Part shown: piece after piece, positions 25,428 through 33,466 of the stretch | How positions within the stretch are numbered: the stretch's first letter is position 1 | Layout of the letters: each line of letters opens with the position of its first letter | Source: Rhizobiales bacterium 2SD | Lineage (GTDB): Bacteria; Pseudomonadota; Alphaproteobacteria; Rhizobiales; Beijerinckiaceae | Reading direction: 5' to 3' | DNA length: 64,000 bases | Assembly (NCBI GenBank): GCA_005502805.1 | Contig: SCMY01000012.1 | Coordinates: forward strand, 149,837-213,836 | Program-made: the position numbers and the translations under genes | Notes under the pieces: model-generated | Database searches by the model: none | The model's input: only the letters and a program-made list of their open reading frames with translations | What the model was told of the DNA's origin: nothing

Positions 25428-26945
25428 TCAGGCCTTGGCTGCGCGAGCGGTCACCAGCTTGCGGATGCCGCGCCGCGTCGAGCCAATCAGCGGGAAGAGC
25501 AGGAGCGCGAGACCGATCGCCATCAAGCTCGCCACCAGCGGATTCGACCAGAAGATCGAGAGCGAGCCCTGGCTGAAGATCATCGATTGGCGGAAGGCGT
25601 CCTCCGCCTTGTCGCCGATGACCATCGCCAGAACCAGCGGTGCGATCGGATAGTCGAGCTTCTTGAAGAGATAGCCGACGATGCCGAAGGCGAGCGCCAG
25701 CCAGATGTCGAACGCCTTGTTGCCGACGGTGTAGGCGCCGATGAAGCAGACCACGACGATCGCCGGCCCGATGATCGAGAACGGGATACGCAGGATCGAG
25801 GCGAAGAGCGGCACGGTCGCCAGCACGACGATGACCGCGACGACGTTGCCGAGATACATCGAGGCGATCAGGCCCCAGACGAAGTCAGGCCGCTCCACGA
25901 AGAGCATCGGGCCGGGGTTGAGGCCCCAGATCATCAGGCCGCCCATCATCACCGCGGCGGTCGCCGAGCCGGGGATGCCGAGCGCCAGCATCGGCAGCAT
26001 GGCCGAGGAGCCGGCGGCATGGTCAGCCGTCTCGGGCGAGATCACGCCCTCGGGCTCGCCCTTGCCGAACTTCTCCGGATTGCGCGAGGAGCGCTTGGCC
26101 ATCGCGTAGCTCATGAAAGAGGCCGCGGTCGGGCCGCCGGGCGTGATGCCCATCCAGATGCCGATGATGCTGGAGCGCAGCAGCGCCAGCCAGTAGCGCG
26201 GCAGCTTCAGCGCCGTGGCGAGCACGTCGCGCGGGCTGACCTTGGCCTTCACCCCCTCGAAGCGCAGGCCCTCCTCCATGGTCTGCAGCAGCTCGCCGAT
26301 GCCGAACAGGCCGATCACGGCGATGAGGAAGCTGACGCCGGCGAGCAGCACGTCGAACTCATAGGTCAGGCGGACATTGCCCGAGACCGAATCCATGCCG
26401 ATCGAGGCGAAGGCGAAGCCCATCGCCATCGAGACGATCGTCTTGAAGGGCGAGGCGCCGCCGAGGCCGACGAAACTGGCGAAGGTCATGAAGTAAACCG
26501 CGAAATACTCCGGCGAGGAGAATTTCAGCGCAAAGCGCGCGACCCAACCCGAGAGCAGCGTGATCAGGATGACGCCGGCCATGGCGCCGAAGCCGGCGGA
26601 GAGGAAGGCGAAGGAGAGCGCTTCCGTCGCCCTGCCCTGCTTGGCCATCGGATGGCCGTCGAAGGTGGTGGCGACCGAGGACGGCTCGCCCGGGATGTTG
26701 AACAGGATCGAGGTGGTCGAGCCGCCGAAGAGTGCGCCCCAATAGAGCGAGGTCAGCAGGATGATCGCCGAGACCGGGTCCATCGAGAAGGTCAGCGGCA
26801 GCATCAGCGAGACGCCGTTGGGCGCCCCCAAGCCCGGCAGCACGCCCACCAGAATGCCGAGCAGCACGCCGGCCATCATCAGCGCGACGTGATGGGTCGT
26901 CAGCGCGATCTGGAAGCCGTGGAGGAGCGAGGCGAAGTTTTCCAT
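25428..26945 (-). CDS. tctA: Tripartite tricarboxylate transporter, large membrane subunit TctA
   Basis: A 505-residue integral membrane protein with about 11-12 helices, of the TctA family. GILVGVLPGLGAPNGVSLMLP and TSLYWGALFGGSTTSILFNI are the family's conserved loops in the first half. The internal repeat has MLALGIPGSATAAVMMGGLM. It forms the sodium-coupled translocation core for carboxylates delivered by TctC. I chose the ATG at 26943-26945, 22 bases after the tctB stop. A much longer upstream extension is a frame shadow of tctB. Confidence 0.9.
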   Translation of the reverse strand: MENFASLLHGFQIALTTHHVALMMAGVLLGILVGVLPGLGAPNGVSLMLPLTFSMDPVSAIILLTSLYWGALFGGSTTSILFNIPGEPSSVATTFDGHPMAKQGRATEALSFAFLSAGFGAMAGVILITLLSGWVARFALKFSSPEYFAVYFMTFASFVGLGGASPFKTIVSMAMGFAFASIGMDSVSGNVRLTYEFDVLLAGVSFLIAVIGLFGIGELLQTMEEGLRFEGVKAKVSPRDVLATALKLPRYWLALLRSSIIGIWMGITPGGPTAASFMSYAMAKRSSRNPEKFGKGEPEGVISPETADHAAGSSAMLPMLALGIPGSATAAVMMGGLMIWGLNPGPMLFVERPDFVWGLIASMYLGNVVAVIVVLATVPLFASILRIPFSIIGPAIVVVCFIGAYTVGNKAFDIWLALAFGIVGYLFKKLDYPIAPLVLAMVIGDKAEDAFRQSMIFSQGSLSIFWSNPLVASLMAIGLALLLFPLIGSTRRGIRKLVTARAAKA

Positions 26946-26967
26946 GGGATGGCTCCGGCTCGCGGGT

Positions 26968-27456
26968 CTAAAGGCCGAGCATCGCCTCGACCGGCCCCTT
27001 GAGCAGGCCGACCTGGGCGAATTTCTCGAGGCCGAAATAGAAGAAGGCGGCGGTGCCGAAGGCCGTCGCGAGCGAGGGCAGCCAGCCATAGCGGCCCTGG
27101 AAGCGCATCGCGAAGACGAGGTAGAGCAGCATCGCGACATACATGCCGAGCGTCACGGTCAGGACGATGAAGCCGAGCATCGGCAGGAAGAAGGCGAGGA
27201 CGCGCTTGCCCTGCTCCCTGTCGAGGAAGATGCCGGCGAGCGCCGCCGAGCCGCCCATGCGCCGGCCGATCGTGGTTGCGATCGTACCCGCGCTGGCGAG
27301 CGCGATCAGCAGGCCGCAATAGAACGGGAAGGCGCCGGGCTGCGGACCGGAGGAATCCCAGCCTATGCCGAACTCGCGGGCGCCGTTGACGATGACGAGG
27401 CCGAAGGCGAGCGTCGCCAAAGCTGTCGCGATCTCGGCCTGGAAACGGCTGATCAT
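26968..27456 (-). CDS. tctB: Tripartite tricarboxylate transporter, small membrane subunit TctB
   Basis: A 162-residue protein with four hydrophobic segments, the usual size and topology of TctB. AFGLVIVNGAREFGIGW, GPQPGAFPFYCGLLIALAS and a C-terminal helix pair around FYFGLEKFAQVGLLKGP match the family. The ATG at 27454-27456 is preceded by GGGAGGAG on the coding strand. It works with TctA in the membrane. A strong palindrome separates it from the upstream tctC gene. Confidence 0.85.
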   Translation of the reverse strand: MISRFQAEIATALATLAFGLVIVNGAREFGIGWDSSGPQPGAFPFYCGLLIALASAGTIATTIGRRMGGSAALAGIFLDREQGKRVLAFFLPMLGFIVLTVTLGMYVAMLLYLVFAMRFQGRYGWLPSLATAFGTAAFFYFGLEKFAQVGLLKGPVEAMLGL

Positions 27457-27491
27457 CGGCGCTCCTCCCGAATGCAAACGATGTTCTGAAC

Positions 27492-27528
27492 GATCACCCC
27501 GGACGAGCCGCGCCCGTCCGGGGTGATC
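27492..27528. terminator. 14-base-stem hairpin between tctC and tctB
   Basis: GATCACCCCGGACG (27492-27505) and CGTCCGGGGTGATC (27515-27528) are perfect complements around a nine-base loop. On the coding strand the hairpin follows the tctC stop by 19 bases and precedes the tctB start by 35. There is no T-tract after it. A partial terminator or a 3' mRNA stabiliser that boosts binding-protein output is likelier than a full stop. Confidence 0.6.
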
Positions 27529-27547
27529 TGACTTCAACGTCTTCAGG

Positions 27548-28543
27548 TCAATTCACGACCCAGCCTTCACTCTTGAAGACCTTGGCGTTGGCGGCCTCGT
27601 CCTTGGCGACGAAGTCGGTGAACTCCTTGCCCTTCATGAAGCGGGCGGTCTGCGCGGTGCGGGCGATGAACTCGGCCCATTCCGGGGTCTTGCTGACCTT
27701 CTCCATCACGTCGGCATAGAAGGCGACGGCATCGGCCGGAACCTCTGCCGGCAGCCAGACGGTGCGCGGCATCTGGAAGGCCTCGAGCGGCAGGCCAGCT
27801 TCCTTGCAGGTCGGGATGTCGCCCCACCCCTTGCCGTCATGGACCGGGTCACTCTTGGCGAGACGCACCGGCGAGAAGACGCAGAGCGGCTTCACCTGGC
27901 CGGCCTTCCACTGGCCAATGTTCTCATTCGGGTTGTTGGTGTTTGAATCGACATGGCCGCCGGCGAGCTGCGTCGCAGCCGCGCCGCCGCCCTGGAAGGG
28001 CACGTAGATCCACTTGGCGCCGGTCGCCTCCTGGATCATCGCGGTCAGGGTCTGGTCGGTGTCCTTGGACTGGCTGCCGGCCATCTTGAGGCTGCCGGGC
28101 TTGGCCTTGGCCGCCTCGACATAGGCCTTGGCATCGGCATAGGGCGCATCGCCCTTCACCCAGATCAGGAACTCGTCGAGCGCAAGCGCGGAGACCGGCG
28201 TCAGGTCGGAGAACTTGTAGCCGAGCTTGGCGACATAGGGCAGCAGATAGGCGTTGTTGGTGCCGAAGACGACCTTGTGGGCATCACCCTTAGCGCCCTT
28301 GCCGTAGATGTAGCCCTCGGCGCCGCTGCCGCCGCCCTTGTTGAGCACCACGACCGGCTGCTCGATCAGCTTGTGCTTGGTGATGATCGACTGGACGATG
28401 CGGGCGAAATTATCGGTGCCGCCGCCGGGGCCCGAGGTCACCACGAACTCGATCGGCTTGGTCGGCTGCCAGGCCGCGGCCGGAACCACCGCGGCGATGA
28501 CGGAAGCGAGCGCGGCGCCAGCCGCAATACAGAAACGTTTCAT
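27548..28543 (-). CDS. tctC: Tripartite tricarboxylate transporter substrate-binding protein TctC
   Basis: A 331-residue periplasmic binding protein. The signal peptide MKRFCIAAGAALASVIAAVV is cleaved near AAAWQ. PTKPIEFVVTSGPGGGTDNF is the Bug-family carboxylate-binding entry, with VVLNKGGGSGAEGYIYGKG and IYVPFQGGGAAATQLAGGHV further on. Its tctB and tctA partners follow on the same strand, so this is a complete transporter, and it lies 61 bases after the PdxA-like gene. The ligand is probably a carboxylate processed by that dehydrogenase. The start ATG is at 28541-28543 with GGGAGAG ahead. Confidence 0.88.
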   Translation of the reverse strand: MKRFCIAAGAALASVIAAVVPAAAWQPTKPIEFVVTSGPGGGTDNFARIVQSIITKHKLIEQPVVVLNKGGGSGAEGYIYGKGAKGDAHKVVFGTNNAYLLPYVAKLGYKFSDLTPVSALALDEFLIWVKGDAPYADAKAYVEAAKAKPGSLKMAGSQSKDTDQTLTAMIQEATGAKWIYVPFQGGGAAATQLAGGHVDSNTNNPNENIGQWKAGQVKPLCVFSPVRLAKSDPVHDGKGWGDIPTCKEAGLPLEAFQMPRTVWLPAEVPADAVAFYADVMEKVSKTPEWAEFIARTAQTARFMKGKEFTDFVAKDEAANAKVFKSEGWVVN

Positions 28544-28604
28544 GCTGTCTCTCCCTGGATAGTCGTTGAAACGGAGCGGCTCTTTTTGGCCGCTGGGCGA
28601 AGAC

Positions 28605-29633
28605 TCAGGCGGCCTTGCGCGCCGCCTTGCCTTCGCTCGCCATCTTGATCGCGAGCGACAGCGCCGCGCGCGTGGCGCCGAGATTGGCGATGCCCTTGCC
28701 GGCGATCTCATAGGCCGTGCCATGGGCCGGCGTGCAGATCGGGAACGGGAAGCCGCCGATCAGGGTGACGCCGCGGTCGAAGCCCATCAGCTTCATCGCG
28801 ATCTGGCCCTGGTCGTGATACATGGTCAGCACGGCGTCGAAATCGCCGTTCTTGGCGCGCAGGAACACCGTGTCGGACGGGAACGGCCCCTCGACAGTAT
28901 AGCCTTTGGCCTTGGCGCTCTTCACCGCCGGCTCGATCGTCTCGATCTCGTCGCGGCCGAAATTGCCGCCGTCGCCGGCATGAGGGTTGATACCGGCCAC
29001 CGCGATGCGCGGCGGGTTGAAGCCGGCGGCGCGCAGGTTCTTCTCGGCGAGATCGAGCGCCCGCAGGATGCGCTCCTGCGTGATGTTCTGCGCCACTTCG
29101 GAGAGCGGGATATGCGAGGTGACACGCGCGTTCCAGAGCTTCTCCAGCACGTTGAACTCGCTGGCCGGACCCTCGAATTCGATCGCGTCGCGCACGAAGC
29201 GGATCTCGTCGTCATAGCCGGGATAGGCGAAGCGCATCGCGGCCTTGTTGAAGGGGGTGAAGAACACCGCATCGGCCTTGCCGGAGGCGGCGAGACGCAG
29301 CGCGCGACGGAAATTGTCAGTCGCAGCCTTGCCGCCGGCGAGCGTCGCCTTGCCACGCTGCAGATCGGCCGGATCATGGTTCTTCAAGTCGACGAAGACT
29401 GGCTTGCCGGCGTCGATCGGCAGCGCATCGCCCTCGCCGACAACATGCAGATCAGGGGTCAGACCAGCATCGTCGGCGCCAAGCTTGAAGAGGCGCAGAT
29501 CGCCGAAGACGATATAGCGGGCCGCTTTGCTCAGATCAGGCTCGGCCAGGATGCGGGCAGTGAGTTCCGGGCTGATGCCGGAAGGATCGCCCATGGCGAC
29601 CGCGATCACCGGCAAGGAAGCGTTCTTGTCCAT
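28605..29633 (-). CDS. PdxA family dehydrogenase (4-hydroxythreonine-4-phosphate dehydrogenase-like)
   Basis: A 342-residue NAD-dependent dehydrogenase/decarboxylase of the PdxA family. VAMGDPSGISPELTARIL opens the protein. The three metal-binding histidines appear in VTSHIPLSEV, TMYHDQGQIAM and CTPAHGTAYEIAGKG. The family includes pyridoxine PdxA, PdxA2 of erythronate/threonate catabolism, and TphB of terephthalate catabolism. Leading a transporter operon with a DapA-like lyase under a GntR regulator points to a catabolic paralogue, not vitamin B6 synthesis. No DUF1537 kinase is nearby, so the acid-sugar pathway is incomplete here. Start ATG at 29631-29633. Confidence 0.8.
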   Translation of the reverse strand: MDKNASLPVIAVAMGDPSGISPELTARILAEPDLSKAARYIVFGDLRLFKLGADDAGLTPDLHVVGEGDALPIDAGKPVFVDLKNHDPADLQRGKATLAGGKAATDNFRRALRLAASGKADAVFFTPFNKAAMRFAYPGYDDEIRFVRDAIEFEGPASEFNVLEKLWNARVTSHIPLSEVAQNITQERILRALDLAEKNLRAAGFNPPRIAVAGINPHAGDGGNFGRDEIETIEPAVKSAKAKGYTVEGPFPSDTVFLRAKNGDFDAVLTMYHDQGQIAMKLMGFDRGVTLIGGFPFPICTPAHGTAYEIAGKGIANLGATRAALSLAIKMASEGKAARKAA

Positions 29634-29705
29634 CTCGTCCTCCCGAGGCCGGCTTCGACCGGCTGCTTGCCCTCGGCCTATCATGGTGCGCCCGATGAAA
29701 GCAAG

Positions 29706-29723
29706 TATGCTGTATGCAGCATA
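29706..29723. promoter_or_regulatory. Probable GntR/FCD operator, 18-base palindrome
   Basis: TATGCTG (29706-29712) and CAGCATA (29717-29723) flank TATG. The dyad lies 73 bases before the pdxA-like start, in the shared region with the divergent GntR gene. FCD-type regulators bind short dyads of this sort, so it is the best operator candidate for the operon. Confidence 0.5.
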
Positions 29724-29761
29724 ACATTCCTGCACTACTCTACCGCGAATCCGGCCGCGGC

Positions 29762-29781
29762 CTCGCCTGTCCACAGGCGAG
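29762..29781. promoter_or_regulatory. Second palindrome in the pdxA-gntR intergenic region
   Basis: CTCGCCTGT (29762-29770) and ACAGGCGAG (29773-29781) are perfect arms around CC. It is unlike the TATGCTG dyad in sequence. It could bind another regulator or form a leader hairpin in either divergent transcript. Confidence 0.35.
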
Positions 29782-29875
29782 ATTGCATCCGGTCGGGAGG
29801 ACGCCTTCGCAGCCGGGCCGGTCGCGTTGACAGCGCGGAAGCGCCATGCCGTACAGAGGGCAAAGGAGAGCCGCG

Positions 29876-30562
29876 ATGACGAACGAGGCCGGCATGGCGA
29901 GCGAGGCGCAGGACCTCTATCCGCGCATCACACGCCGCACCTTGCACGAGGAGGTGCTGGAGCGGCTGCGCGACATGATCATCGAAGGCCGGCTCACACC
30001 CGGGCAGCGCATCAACGAAGGCGCGGTCGGCGCCCAACTCGGCGTCTCGCGAACGCCCTTGCGCGAGGCGATCAAGACGCTGGCGAGCGAGGGGCTGGTC
30101 GAAATCCAGCCCGCCAAGGGCGCGATCGTGCGCAAATTCTCAGCGCATGACCTGCTGCAGATCCTCGAAGTGCTGAAGACGCTGGAACAGCTCGGCGGCC
30201 GGATGACCTGCGCGCAGGCGAGCGACGAGGCGATCGCCGCGATCAAGGCGCTGCACGACGAGATGATGGAGCTCTACAGGGCGCGCAACCGGCTCGAGTA
30301 CTTCAAGCTCAACCAGGCGATCCACAGCGCCATCGTCGCCGCCTCAGGCAACAGCGTGCTGGTCGAGATGCACGGCACGCTCCAGGCCAGGATCAAGCGG
30401 CTGCGCTTCATCGGCAATGAAGGCCCGGAGAAATGGGCGGGCGCCGTGTCCGAGCATGAGGAGATGATCGAGGCGCTGCTGAAGCGCGACGGCGAGGCGC
30501 TGGCGGCCATAATCGGCAAGCACATGGATTCGACGCTGGTACGCGTGCGCGACGTATTGTGA
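29876..30562 (+). CDS. GntR family regulator, FCD subfamily
   Basis: A 228-residue regulator. The winged helix is in the first 85 residues (LERLRDMIIEGRLTPGQRIN, then SRTPLREAIKTLASEGLVEI). The FCD domain follows with FKLNQAIHSAIVAASGN and VSEHEEMIEALLKRD, which carry the metal-binding Asp/His pattern. GGAGAG precedes the ATG at 29876. A TTGACA at 29827-29832 is a possible -35, which would rule out the earlier in-frame ATG at 29846. It is divergent from the pdxA-like/TTT operon, so it is very probably that operon's regulator. Confidence 0.85.
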   Translation: MTNEAGMASEAQDLYPRITRRTLHEEVLERLRDMIIEGRLTPGQRINEGAVGAQLGVSRTPLREAIKTLASEGLVEIQPAKGAIVRKFSAHDLLQILEVLKTLEQLGGRMTCAQASDEAIAAIKALHDEMMELYRARNRLEYFKLNQAIHSAIVAASGNSVLVEMHGTLQARIKRLRFIGNEGPEKWAGAVSEHEEMIEALLKRDGEALAAIIGKHMDSTLVRVRDVL

Positions 30563-30565
30563 AAA

Positions 30566-30588
30566 GGCGGGGCCGGCGCGGCCCCGCC
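30566..30588 (-). terminator. Intrinsic terminator, strong GC hairpin with T-tract
   Basis: GGCGGGGCCG (30566-30575) and CGGCCCCGCC (30579-30588) form a ten-base stem. Read leftward, the stem comes right after the stop of the HlyD gene and is followed by TTTTC, the form of a Rho-independent terminator. The same hairpin lies just after the GntR stop on the other strand, so it may stop both convergent transcripts. Confidence 0.65.
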
Positions 30589-30590
30589 GC

Positions 30591-31823
30591 TCAGTGCCCG
30601 CTGAAGACCAGGGTCTTGATCGGCAGCACCAGCGCCTGAATGCGCAGCAGCATGGCGTGGACCAATCCGGTCGCGTCGACAGCGTGCAGCGCGATCCGCC
30701 GCAGCGTCCCGGTGTCCTTGGCGGCGATGATGTCGTGGTTGTTGCTGTAGGCATTGGCGATGCAGCTCGAGCCCGGCGTCACGCCATCGAGCCCGCCCGG
30801 ATAGAGAGGCTCCATGTAGGCGAGGATCGTTCCCGGCCGCGCCACCTGCTGGGCGTCGATCAACTGCTCGCCGCTGCGGATCTGGCCGGCCGCGATGAAA
30901 TCCTGCACGCCGGTCACCACCATCGGGATCACGGTCCAGGGCTTCGAGATGCAGGTGACCTCGGCGACCATGCCGACCTTGATGACCTGCGCCTCGATCT
31001 GGCCGAAGCCGGCCTGAAGCCGCCCGCGGCCGGCTTCCTCCGGGATGATCGCACCGGCGGGGCGCATGAACGGGTTGACGATATCGCCGGGCCGCAGCGT
31101 GAACTGCTCGACATGGCCGTTGAAGCCGGCCCGCACCACGGTCTTGCTCAGTTCGACCTCGGCCTGTGCCAGGGCGGCCTCGGCGCTGGCGCGCTCGGCC
31201 GGAAGCAAGGTCGATATCTTCGTCTGGGCAGCCGCCTGTGACGCCGTGGTCGATGCGACGGCTGCCTCACGCCCGGCCGTGATGTTCTCGAGCCGCTCGA
31301 TCTCGCGAGTCGCGACGACGTTGTCGTTGCGCCGCTTCAGTTCACGCTTGGTCTGCAATTCATCGAGCGCCTGCTGCAGCGCGCTCTTCGCCTCCTCGAT
31401 CTTGCCGTCATAGGTGAGGATATCGGCCCGCGCGACCACGAGCGCCGCGTCGACCTCGGCGAGCTTGCGCCGCGCAGTCTCGACCGCGGCCTGCTGGCGG
31501 GTGCTGTCGAGGGTGAAGATCGGCGCGCCCTGCGCCACCTTCTCGCTGACGCCGACATGGACCTGCGCCACCCGGCCATTGATCTCCGGAATGATCGGGA
31601 CGCTGCGGAAGAACACCGTGGCCGATGTCGTCGAGGGATGGTTGTAGAAGATCACCGTGATCAGCCCGACCGTCAGCATCACGCAGGTGACGATACCCCA
31701 GCGCAGCTCGAACCAGACCGAGAAGAGCGTGATCTCCCTGCCCAGCCGTTTGCCCTGGCCATAGCGGCGAAACAGGTAGTCGGGAACGATGGTGAAGAGC
31801 GCGCAGACGAGAAGTTCGAGCAT
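30591..31823 (-). CDS. HlyD/EmrA-type membrane fusion protein
   Basis: A 410-residue periplasmic adaptor anchored by a hydrophobic N-terminus: a first helix around LELLVCALFTIVPDYLF and a second around GIVTCVMLTVGLITVIFY. A biotinyl-lipoyl half (VPIIPEINGRVAQVHVGVSE), a long coiled-coil hairpin (about 110-210) and the second half (VRAGFNGHVEQFTLRPGDIV) follow. Such proteins link an inner-membrane pump to an outer-membrane channel. The two-helix N-terminus resembles the YiaV/AaeA type. No pump ATPase or channel gene is adjacent; only the small membrane protein upstream accompanies it. Confidence 0.8.
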   Translation of the reverse strand: MLELLVCALFTIVPDYLFRRYGQGKRLGREITLFSVWFELRWGIVTCVMLTVGLITVIFYNHPSTTSATVFFRSVPIIPEINGRVAQVHVGVSEKVAQGAPIFTLDSTRQQAAVETARRKLAEVDAALVVARADILTYDGKIEEAKSALQQALDELQTKRELKRRNDNVVATREIERLENITAGREAAVASTTASQAAAQTKISTLLPAERASAEAALAQAEVELSKTVVRAGFNGHVEQFTLRPGDIVNPFMRPAGAIIPEEAGRGRLQAGFGQIEAQVIKVGMVAEVTCISKPWTVIPMVVTGVQDFIAAGQIRSGEQLIDAQQVARPGTILAYMEPLYPGGLDGVTPGSSCIANAYSNNHDIIAAKDTGTLRRIALHAVDATGLVHAMLLRIQALVLPIKTLVFSGH

Positions 31824-31833
31824 CGTCTCCTCC

Positions 31834-32289
31834 TCACTGCTGGGCGGTTGGCGTGGCCGCGACGGCCTGTGGAGGCGCTGGTTCGTCCCCCGGCGGTGCG
31901 ATCCCATGCTCCACGTCGGAAGCTGCATCTCCGCCGCGACCCGGCGCGATGCCGGCGATTTTCTCAAGAGCGCCGGCCATGCGGCTGAACGTGCCGGAGA
32001 AGTCCGGAATGTCGATCAGGGCCAGCAGCAGGCCGATCACCCAGAAGAGATGCACATGCGTGAACAAGGCGAGCAGCCCGAGCACGGCGACGATCTCGAA
32101 CTGCAATTTGTGGGACTTGTGCGCGATGCGTTCGGGCAAGGTGTGCAGGCGCAGGAAGAGCAGGCCGACACCGAGCACGGCCCCGATCAGAAGGACCGCA
32201 GCGGCCACCGACAGGTAGTCCGTACCACCGGGAGCGGTGATGAATGACGGCAGGAGATGCGGCGCCGCTGGATGAACCTGGTCAGCCAT
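31834..32289 (-). CDS. Small inner-membrane protein paired with the HlyD gene
   Basis: A 151-residue protein with two hydrophobic segments (about 25-46 and 66-92) joined by RLHTLPERIAHKSHKLQFEI, then a Pro/Ala-rich C-terminal tail. It ends ten bases before the HlyD-type gene. E. coli has a comparable arrangement of a small membrane protein (YiaW, DUF3302) beside the fusion protein YiaV. The loop and size are similar in form, but I cannot claim homology from reading alone. Confidence 0.55.
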   Translation of the reverse strand: MADQVHPAAPHLLPSFITAPGGTDYLSVAAAVLLIGAVLGVGLLFLRLHTLPERIAHKSHKLQFEIVAVLGLLALFTHVHLFWVIGLLLALIDIPDFSGTFSRMAGALEKIAGIAPGRGGDAASDVEHGIAPPGDEPAPPQAVAATPTAQQ

Positions 32290-32340
32290 GTCATCTCCCC
32301 GAGCGATCGACGACCTGACGTGAGGTGAGAGGGAAATCGC

Positions 32341-32357
32341 GCCAAAGTCAATTTGGC
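32341..32357. promoter_or_regulatory. Palindrome between the HlyD pair and a LysR gene
   Basis: GCCAAA (32341-32346) and TTTGGC (32352-32357) surround GTCAA in the divergent intergenic region, 84 bases before the LysR start. It is a candidate regulator site. A T-N11-A core is not evident, so LysR binding is not assured. Confidence 0.3.
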
Positions 32358-32441
32358 CGGGCTGGACTGCGCACTCCGTCTTGACAGCCCCGCGGCCCTC
32401 GCCTCCGCTGCTTGCAAGAAGCCGGCGAGGAAACGCCTTTC

Positions 32442-33356
32442 ATGCTGACCTTGCGCCAGATCGAGGTGATCCGCGCGATCATGATCACCGGCACGATCGC
32501 CGGCGCGGCGAAATTGCTCAACGTCTCCGCCCCCGGCATCAGCCGGTTGATGAAGCACACCGAGCGCACGCTGCGGCTCAAGCTGTTCGAGCGGAGGCAC
32601 GGCCGCTACGTCCCGACGCCGGAAGCCAAGGACATCTTCGAGCAGATCAACGGCGTCTACCGCAAGGTCGACGACCTGCATTCGATGCTGGCCCGGATCG
32701 AGCGCGGCGGCGATGTCGAGTTCAAGCTCGGCTCGGTGCCGAGCATCTGCCATGTCATGGTGCCCCGCGCGATCGAGCGCCTCAGGCGCAAGCACCCCGA
32801 CCTGCGCATCGACATCAACATCCTCAAGATCGAGGAGGCGCTCGACTATCTCCTGCTCGGCAAGGGCGAGATCGTGGCGATGAGCTACAAGCTGGACCAT
32901 CCCGGGCTGGATTTCATGCCACTCGCCATGGGCGAGCTGCTCTGCATCGTGCCGCAGGGCCACACCCTCGCCGGGCGCAGCAGCATCTCGGCCCGGGAAA
33001 TCGTCCAGCACGAGCTGATCGGCATCGATCCGAACGACCCTTACGGCCGGATCATGAGCGAGATTTTCGAGCGCCAGAACCTGCGCTACGAGATGGCGAT
33101 CAAGGCGCGGTTCGGGACAACGGTCTGCTCGCTGGTTCGGGCCGGGCTGGGTATCGCCATCATCGACCAGTTCACCGTCGCCCATGGCTCGATGCAAGGC
33201 ATCGCCACCATCCCGATCGAGGAGCCGACCCGCTTCCAGACCTATGTCGCGATGAAGAACGACAAGGCGCCCTCGCTCTATGCCGAGACCTTCGTGAAGC
33301 TGCTTCGCGAGGAGATGACAGCCGTCGTTTCGCCGCGCATCGCCGCTGAAAGATAA
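32442..33356 (+). CDS. LysR family regulator, probably of the shikimate/quinate locus
   Basis: A 304-residue LysR-type regulator. The N-terminal winged helix has LRQIEVIRAIMITGTIAGAA, NVSAPGISRLMKH and LFERRHGRYVPTPEA. The effector-binding domain occupies the rest (GSVPSICHVMVPRAIERL; YGRIMSEIFERQNLR). The ATG at 32442 follows GGCGAGG. Reading in the same direction as the aroE-like gene, 110 bases upstream of it, it is the likely activator of the catabolic operon. The usual inducer for such regulators is a pathway substrate. Confidence 0.82.
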   Translation: MLTLRQIEVIRAIMITGTIAGAAKLLNVSAPGISRLMKHTERTLRLKLFERRHGRYVPTPEAKDIFEQINGVYRKVDDLHSMLARIERGGDVEFKLGSVPSICHVMVPRAIERLRRKHPDLRIDINILKIEEALDYLLLGKGEIVAMSYKLDHPGLDFMPLAMGELLCIVPQGHTLAGRSSISAREIVQHELIGIDPNDPYGRIMSEIFERQNLRYEMAIKARFGTTVCSLVRAGLGIAIIDQFTVAHGSMQGIATIPIEEPTRFQTYVAMKNDKAPSLYAETFVKLLREEMTAVVSPRIAAER

Positions 33357-33466
33357 CATCAGGTTAGGCAACAACGATGAATTGGTTATCGCGTTACGGC
33401 TTCAAATCGGTTTAGCTGCAGGCTATTGCGCAAGCTCGCCGAGACGAGCGCGCCAAAGGGATTGGA

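Noticed and set aside
28605..29633. Assignment as biosynthetic pdxA
   Set aside because: Operon context with a transporter, lyase and GntR regulator, and a divergent C-terminal motif (CTPAHGTAYEIAG), favour a catabolic paralogue.
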